Positions 61,074 to 64,000 of a stretch of 64,000 nucleotides of DNA are shown here, in pieces. This DNA comes from Candidatus Thorarchaeota archaeon (GTDB lineage Archaea > Asgardarchaeota > Thorarchaeia > Thorarchaeales > Thorarchaeaceae): positions 1 to 64,000 of the forward strand of contig DXJO01000039.1 in NCBI GenBank assembly GCA_019057475.1. The letters are read 5' to 3'. A program made the translations under genes and the position numbers. The number at the start of each line of letters is the position of its first letter. Position 1 is the stretch's first letter. The notes under the pieces are model-generated. The model did no database searches. It was not told the origin of the DNA and was given only the letters and a program-made list of their open reading frames with translations.

Positions 61074-62564
61074 ATGGAGTCAATAGTGTCAGCCCAGCCG
61101 AAAGCCATGCGCAGGCTCTTCCAGAGGGGAGCCAAGGCCATTGAAGAATCCTCCAGAGTTCTTGCAATATCTCATATCGATACTGATGGAATCACTTCAC
61201 TCGCCATTGTGATTAGCATGCTTCAAAGGGCAGAAAAGACACTTCACTGGCAGAATATTCACCAGCTCAACTCCGAAACGATTCTTGAAGTCAAGCAGCT
61301 TGTCAAAGAGCATAAGCCCGACCTTGTGATATTTTCAGACCTTGGTACTGGACAGATGCACTTGATAGAGGAGTACATCATCCCAGAGGACATTGAGAAG
61401 ATAATCATACTGGATCATCATCTTCCATCTGATAGTCGCCAGCAGCTATCAGAGAGTTCTGAACAAGACAAGATTATTGAGATAAACCCCTGCCAACATA
61501 ACATGAGTGGCAGCTATGACATTTCTGCAGCAGGGGTATCTTTTCTTCAGGCGTATGCACTCTCGAAAGATAATGTAGACCTCAGCGAGTTGGCCATTGT
61601 CGGCGCGTCAGGTGATCTTCAGGATTACTACGGAAAGGGCTTCACTGGGTTGAACAAGGAGATAGTTAGTCTGGGAGAATCGGTAGGATGCATCCAAGTT
61701 GACAAAGACCTCACGTTCTTCGGGATAAACACAAGACCGTTGCCATTCCTGCTCGAGTATGCTACTGACCCATATCTTCCGGGAATCACTGGTGCACGCG
61801 AGGCGGTCTATTCATTCTATCAAGATCTGAAGATACCGCTCAAGACCTCAGACGACCAGTGGAGAATATGGGTTGATCTTAGTAGCGAAGAGAAGCAGAG
61901 AGTGGTTCAAGGTTTAGTCAATGTGATTCTTGAAACCTACGAGAACCCCAAAGTTGCCACGGGAATAATAGGAGAGGTCATAACTCTCAAAAACAGACCG
62001 GCCAGGACTGAATTGAGCAGTTCGAAGGAGTTCTCCACTCTACTGAACGCGTGCGGAAGAAACAGGAGGGCTGAAGTTGGCGTCAAAATCTGCCTTGGTG
62101 ACCAAGAGGCGCTCCTAGAAGGACGCACGCTTCTGAAACAGCATAGGATGAATTTGGCAACAGCTTTGCGTAGGCTGGAATCAGAAGGCTACGAAGAGAA
62201 GCCTGGCATGTATGTTGTAAACGACCCACAGACTCAAGACACCATTGTGGGCATTGTCATTGGGATGGCGCAAGGCTCTCGGATTGTGCCAGCGGATAGA
62301 CCAGTGATTGGCGTGAGCACGAATACCACCGATGAAGGGCCAAGAGTCAAGGTTTCAGGCCGGTGTCGAAGATCCTTGGTGAAGAAAGGCATCAACCTGA
62401 AGGAAACATTCACTGAAGTTGGGGAGTACTTGAACGAACAACATGACTCGCTAATCGTAGAAGCTGGAGGACATCCCATGGCAGCAGGGGCATTTGTTCA
62501 CCAAGATCACTTAGATGAATTCCTGAATCGTGTTTCAGACCTGATGGCGAAGATTCTTGGGTAG
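61074..62564 (+). CDS. Archaeal RecJ-like DHH-family nuclease
   Basis: 496 residues. DHH-family metal motifs: ISHIDTDGITSLAIVISML (DxD), FSDLGTGQMHLIEEY, IIILDHHLPSDSRQQL (DHH) and AIVGASGDLQDYYGKG (Asp). The C-terminal DHHA1 part has EAGGHPMAAGAFV. Archaeal RecJ homologues (GAN and relatives) are exonucleases linked to GINS and the replication fork. Length fits the archaeal group. It starts at ATG 61074 with a TATA box 30 bases upstream. Not a bacterial RecJ, because the OB domain between DHH and DHHA1 is reduced. Confidence 0.87.
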   Translation: MESIVSAQPKAMRRLFQRGAKAIEESSRVLAISHIDTDGITSLAIVISMLQRAEKTLHWQNIHQLNSETILEVKQLVKEHKPDLVIFSDLGTGQMHLIEEYIIPEDIEKIIILDHHLPSDSRQQLSESSEQDKIIEINPCQHNMSGSYDISAAGVSFLQAYALSKDNVDLSELAIVGASGDLQDYYGKGFTGLNKEIVSLGESVGCIQVDKDLTFFGINTRPLPFLLEYATDPYLPGITGAREAVYSFYQDLKIPLKTSDDQWRIWVDLSSEEKQRVVQGLVNVILETYENPKVATGIIGEVITLKNRPARTELSSSKEFSTLLNACGRNRRAEVGVKICLGDQEALLEGRTLLKQHRMNLATALRRLESEGYEEKPGMYVVNDPQTQDTIVGIVIGMAQGSRIVPADRPVIGVSTNTTDEGPRVKVSGRCRRSLVKKGINLKETFTEVGEYLNEQHDSLIVEAGGHPMAAGAFVHQDHLDEFLNRVSDLMAKILG

Positions 62565-62591
62565 CTTGTCCTACGCTGTATTTTCCAGTTC

Positions 62592-63065
62592 CTAGTAGTC
62601 TTCTTTGGTCAAAGAGGCACCAATGATTCCAGGAATACCGAGCAGAGCAATGGCCACTCCAAAATCGATTCCAAGGTCAACTGCACTAGCGGAGATGGCT
62701 TCGAATGTGTACTCCACACCCTGAACAAGGATAGCAAAACCTGCAAAGAAAAGACCAACGCAGACCAAGGAAACAACGATCATTCGCTTCCAATCCTTTG
62801 AGATAAGACCCGAAATGAAACCAGCCACTCCAAGGGCAACGATTGGAGCGTAAGCTGCTTCGTCTCTCGCGAGGGTGTAAGGGCGCATCAATCCTTGGAA
62901 CAATGCGGCTCCATATACTTTCAACGTGAGGATTATATCCCCGGAATCTGCAATCAATTGGATTTCCACCAAGCTCAAGCCCACAATCTGAAAAGCGCCG
63001 ATGATTATCGCGGCAGACAGGGCGATTAGCAATGCAATGGTTGTTCTGAACATTTTCTCATGCAC
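62592..63065 (-). CDS. Four-helix membrane protein, 157 aa
   Basis: Hydrophobic segments at residues about 9-30, 72-90, 97-117 and 128-150 (for example TIALLIALSAAIIIGAFQIV). Small polar loops. No family recognised. It converges with the RecJ-like gene. Confidence 0.6.
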   Translation of the reverse strand: MHEKMFRTTIALLIALSAAIIIGAFQIVGLSLVEIQLIADSGDIILTLKVYGAALFQGLMRPYTLARDEAAYAPIVALGVAGFISGLISKDWKRMIVVSLVCVGLFFAGFAILVQGVEYTFEAISASAVDLGIDFGVAIALLGIPGIIGASLTKEDY

Positions 63066-63166
63066 ATCCTATATCAAGCACGAATCTGTCTTAGGGGATG
63101 CAGGAGTCCCTCTGAGCTCTTATATCTCTTGGCAGCCTGCTCAAGGATACCCCCGATATAGAACAG

Positions 63167-63631
63167 CTAGTCACGACTGGTCAATGATAGCATTCTTTCA
63201 CGTGATTTTTCAAGAAGTCCCAAAATCTGTATCGGCATCTCTCCTACTGGCAGTGAGTCAAGCGGGAACCAAGTCACTTCCGCGGCTGGAGTTTCCGGTC
63301 GAGTTTCCATCGTCAAGCCCCGTGCAAGATAATGGTTCAAGAGATAATGATACTCTACACGCCCCTCTGAATCGAGAGTTACAAGGTCAGCCGTGGAAAC
63401 GAGCTCTAGGACTTCACACTGTACTCCGGTCTCCTCCATAACCTCCCTCACAACTGCTTCCTTCTGCGTTTCGCCCAACTCAACCGCGCCGCCAGGAATG
63501 CTCCAGAGCCCCTTGCCAGGTTCCTTATCACGACGCAAAAGAAGAAGACCAGCAGGTCCAACCACGATAGCTCCGACACCGGGGATTGGATGACTGGGAT
63601 ACCTGCGATTATCCACATGCGGCACCATCAC
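63167..63631 (-). CDS. NUDIX hydrolase
   Basis: 154 residues. The Nudix box GGAVELGETQKEAVVREVME followed by ETGVQ fits GX5EX7REUXEEXGU fully. PGVGAIVVGPAGLLLLRRDK and GKGLWSIPGG precede it, and the CEVLELVSTADL strand follows. Such enzymes hydrolyse nucleoside-diphosphate-linked compounds such as ADP-ribose or mutagenic dNTPs. The box lies at about residues 45-67. The start at ATG 63631 is clear. It is separated by ten bases from the partial TPR gene on the same strand, so they are probably co-transcribed. Confidence 0.87.
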   Translation of the reverse strand: MMVPHVDNRRYPSHPIPGVGAIVVGPAGLLLLRRDKEPGKGLWSIPGGAVELGETQKEAVVREVMEETGVQCEVLELVSTADLVTLDSEGRVEYHYLLNHYLARGLTMETRPETPAAEVTWFPLDSLPVGEMPIQILGLLEKSRERMLSLTSRD

Positions 63632-63641
63632 TATTCGTTAA

Positions 63642-64000
63642 TCAGTAGATCGCGAGACTTGCCGGCATTGGCATGGCTTGGCCACACTTCTCGCAGGTCC
63701 GGGACTCTGATAGGTCGAAGTAGTGACCGTTCTGATAAGGTATTCTCATGTCCAGCCCACAAGACGCGCAGTGAATCTTCACGTACCGTCTCAAATCAAA
63801 TGAAATGCCCCAAGCATGTTCAGCATCATCGGTTTTGCCCAACTGAGTGTATACGTTGGCCAATGCAATCCATGGAGACGCCGAGCCGGCATCATCCAAA
63901 GTCCCACGCACTAGACAGTCAACTATTTCGTCATTCCAAGCCAGATGATTGTAGACATAGTAGAGAGCACACCACCCCTGCGGTATGTCGACTATCGCAT
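63642..64000 (-). CDS. TPR-like protein with C-terminal zinc ribbon, N-terminus beyond the window
   Basis: The frame is open to the right edge, so the start lies outside. Visible is part of a tetratricopeptide repeat (AWNDEIVDCLVRG, SPWIALANVYTQLGKTDDAE) and a C-terminal zinc module, IHCASCGLDMRIPYQ with a second pair in CEKCGQAMPM. The repeats suggest a protein-protein scaffold. GTG 63911 is an internal codon rather than a start, because the reading continues upstream without a stop. Confidence 0.65.
   Translation of the reverse strand, partial: AIVDIPQGWCALYYVYNHLAWNDEIVDCLVRGTLDDAGSASPWIALANVYTQLGKTDDAEHAWGISFDLRRYVKIHCASCGLDMRIPYQNGHYFDLSESRTCEKCGQAMPMPASLAIY

Noticed and set aside
1-64000. 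tRNA and rRNA genes
   Set aside because: TTCGAA- and GGTTCRA-like strings were looked at in gene-free stretches. None had paired arms of a tRNA, and no ribosomal RNA core sequence was recognised.

Overview
The window looks like a chromosomal piece of an Asgard archaeon. The best guess is Thorarchaeia or a close relative, but no rRNA or tRNA is present to fix the placement. Archaeal signs are TATA boxes about 25-50 bases ahead of genes, some leaderless starts, an F420-dependent methylene-tetrahydromethanopterin reductase (Mer), endonuclease Q, NreA with a PCNA-binding tail, an archaeal-type DHH (RecJ-like) nuclease, DUF131 and COG3364 proteins. A eukaryote-like sign is two tandem full-length Rpb5-like RNA polymerase subunits, where ordinary archaea carry only the short RpoH domain. 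A split Alg14/Alg13 GlcNAc-transferase pair points the same way.

Layout. 0-5.3 kb: unknown protein, Alg13/Alg14 pair, and a GlcD-like flavin oxidase with an HdrD-like Fe-S partner that carries a possible SCP2-like tail. 5.3-24.8 kb: a surface-glycan island with glycosyltransferases, UDP-GlcNAc 2-epimerase, methyltransferases, a sugar nucleotidyltransferase, a LegB-like 4,6-dehydratase, a DegT aminotransferase and a Wzx-like flippase. The island is partly duplicated and decaying. It holds a truncated methyltransferase, a flippase with two in-frame TGA codons, and a glycosyltransferase split by a 3.4-kb composite transposon. The transposon is an IS5-like copy on the left and a MITE-like derivative on the right, with a CATC target duplication. 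Its cargo is a membrane-anchored glucuronyl C5-epimerase-like protein and a DUF2341 protein.

24.8-31.9 kb: housekeeping genes (TatD, HD, CinA-like, dolichol-kinase-like), the two Rpb5 genes, a 40-residue desulforedoxin-like protein, an AbrB-like protein and an RHH regulator. 31.9-35.4 kb: an IS607-type element with an unusually large TnpB (707 residues, altered third RuvC motif) and a serine recombinase. The space between them holds six helically phased 32-bp repeats followed by two small plus-strand ORFs, one with a P-loop.

35.4-45.6 kb: membrane and TadC/FlaJ-like proteins, then a DNA-repair group (NreA, HTH/Zn-ribbon regulator, OB-fold protein, EndoQ), an MDR dehydrogenase, Mer, a beta-lactamase-fold nuclease and small archaeal proteins. 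45.6-50.2 kb: a three-gene operon of two unrecognised proteins and a large superfamily 2 helicase. 50.2-64 kb: transporters (SLC13 with an extracytoplasmic domain, MFS), a HerA-like ATPase, a B3/B4-domain protein, HAD phosphatase, cupin, RecJ-like nuclease, NUDIX and a TPR protein that runs off the right edge.
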